NCBI GenBank assembly: GCA_963783195.1
Contig: CAWAMV010000004.1
Coordinates: 1,550,001-1,614,000 of the forward strand
Length of the DNA stretch: 64,000 nt
From: Croceibacterium_B sp963783195
GTDB lineage: Bacteria; Pseudomonadota; Alphaproteobacteria; Sphingomonadales; Sphingomonadaceae
Direction: 5' to 3'
In this document: one piece after another, positions 63,355 to 64,000 of the stretch
Layout of the letters: each line of letters starts with the position of its first letter
Position numbering within the stretch: the stretch's first letter is position 1
The notes under the pieces: generated by a model
Seen by the model: only the letters and a program-made list of their open reading frames with translations
What the model was told of the DNA's origin: nothing
Databases searched by the model: none
Position numbers and translations under genes: made by a program

Positions 63355-64000
63355 TCACCGCCAGGTCAGCGTGAGCTCCACCGTGCGTGGTTGCTGCGGC
63401 ACGTGCTGCGGCATGGCGAGTATACGCAGGGGATTGCCATAGGCGAAGCTATCGTGGTGGCCGCCGAGCAGGTTGCGCACCTCGAGGCTGGCCGAGATGT
63501 GGCCGCGGCGCGCCGAGAGGCCCATGCTTCCGTCGAGAACGTCGCCCATCGGCCGGTCGAGCGCCGGATCGAAGCTGAGCCGCGCCCGCGCGGTATAGTC
63601 GAGGCCGGCCTCCGCCGTCAGGTCCCATGCGCCCAGCGCCCAGTCCTTCGCCACCGATCCACGCAAGCGCGAGGAGGGGACGACGGGCAGGCGCCGGTCG
63701 CCGATGCCGGGCGGGGCGTCCTGCAGGTCGAGCAGGGCGGATTGGGCCATCGCGCCGCCGCGCGCCCGCCAGCCTGCCCCGAGGTCGGCCTCGATCGAAA
63801 GCTCTGCCCCGGTGATCGAGCCGTCGCCCACGTTGGCCGTTTCGATCAGGCCGTTGCTGCGCAGCACGTCGGACTGGATGCTGCTCCACCATGAGCGGTA
63901 GAGCCCGAGGTCGAAGCGCAGTGCGCCGCGCGTCTCGCGCCAACCGGCGGCCAGGGTCGCCAGTTCGTCGCCGTCGAGCGTGTCGATCTCACCGTCCTCG
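63355..64000 (-). CDS. TonB-dependent receptor, C-terminal part (5' end outside window)
   Basis: 215 residues of a reading frame that enters from the right edge and ends at the TGA at 63355. Alternating strand patterns (ALRFDLGLYRSWWSSIQSDV, NVGDGSITGAELSIEADLGA, ISASLEVRNLLGGHHDSFAY, GNPLRILAMPQ) and the final TVELTLTWR are the last strands of a TonB-dependent outer membrane receptor. The DGDELATL and GSITGAELS segments resemble the late barrel of TonB receptors for iron or small organics. Substrate not determinable. The 57-base gap to glcB contains no obvious terminator. Confidence 0.88.
   Translation of the reverse strand, partial: EDGEIDTLDGDELATLAAGWRETRGALRFDLGLYRSWWSSIQSDVLRSNGLIETANVGDGSITGAELSIEADLGAGWRARGGAMAQSALLDLQDAPPGIGDRRLPVVPSSRLRGSVAKDWALGAWDLTAEAGLDYTARARLSFDPALDRPMGDVLDGSMGLSARRGHISASLEVRNLLGGHHDSFAYGNPLRILAMPQHVPQQPRTVELTLTWR

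Overview
The window looks like a chromosomal segment of an alphaproteobacterium of the order Sphingomonadales, most likely an Erythrobacteraceae-type organism. The grounds are the high GC content, a GcrA cell-cycle regulator, a CrtZ carotenoid hydroxylase, a DUF1134/EipA protein, an alphaproteobacterial mdh-suc-lpd TCA operon, several TonB-dependent receptors and several small proteins I know only from sphingomonads. The genus is inference, because no rRNA or other decisive marker is present.

Layout. 1-9220 (minus strand): the TCA operon mdh-sucD-sucA-sucB-lpdA, followed by a membrane protein, a VOC-fold protein and a partial TRIC-family channel; sucC is absent from this operon. 9495-13104 (minus): a membrane GGDEF-EAL protein, a small apparently frameshifted gene and a SleB-type cell wall hydrolase. 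13273-20760 (plus): a cobalamin riboswitch, then btuB-btuF-btuC-btuD with overlapping ends, then a Slam-type outer membrane translocon and a lipoprotein whose TbpB-like barrel sits on a Pro-Thr stalk of about 157 residues. 20815-26355: a lipoprotein, a membrane-anchored GH24 lysozyme, ThpR, a LuxR-type regulator with a membrane tail, and a large HTH/alpha-beta-hydrolase fusion whose 3' end runs into tRNA-Ser(GCU). 26551-31851: DUF1134 protein, aromatic aminotransferase, GNAT protein, CrtZ, LeuC and a GFA protein. 31872-38584: a tandem-PAS hybrid histidine kinase, an HTH protein, two SDRs, an MFS transporter and a LuxR-type solo. 38817-40830: GcrA, an ABC-2 permease and HspQ.

41087-45445 is a small integrated element at the 3' end of tRNA-Ser(CGA). 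It is bounded by a 14-bp direct repeat and carries a frameshifted tyrosine integrase, an AlpA-type HTH protein, a PC4-like putative ssDNA-binding protein, an HUH-type (single Tyr) putative Rep/nickase and a conserved protein of unknown function. I regard it as the best candidate for a poorly described system: a tRNA-integrated satellite that may use a rolling-circle step.

Directly beyond it lies a copper-resistance cluster (45537-53105): a CsoR-type repressor divergent from a Tat-exported multicopper oxidase, CopB, a Cu+ P-type ATPase, SHOCT and DUF305 membrane proteins, a lipoprotein and a cytochrome c. 53243-57886 is an envelope glycan/glycolipid-like cluster with a DUF2334 deacetylase-like protein, two GT4 glycosyltransferases, a polytopic membrane protein and a DUF2141 protein. 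57849-63297 is the glyoxylate shunt, with a ScfR/RamB-like regulator divergent from aceA, a 51-aa protein and glcB. A partial TonB-dependent receptor runs off the right edge.

Unmentioned gaps over about 150 bases hold no gene I could support. Starts were moved inward from the longest open frame where ribosome-binding sites, overlaps with neighbours or family length favoured it.
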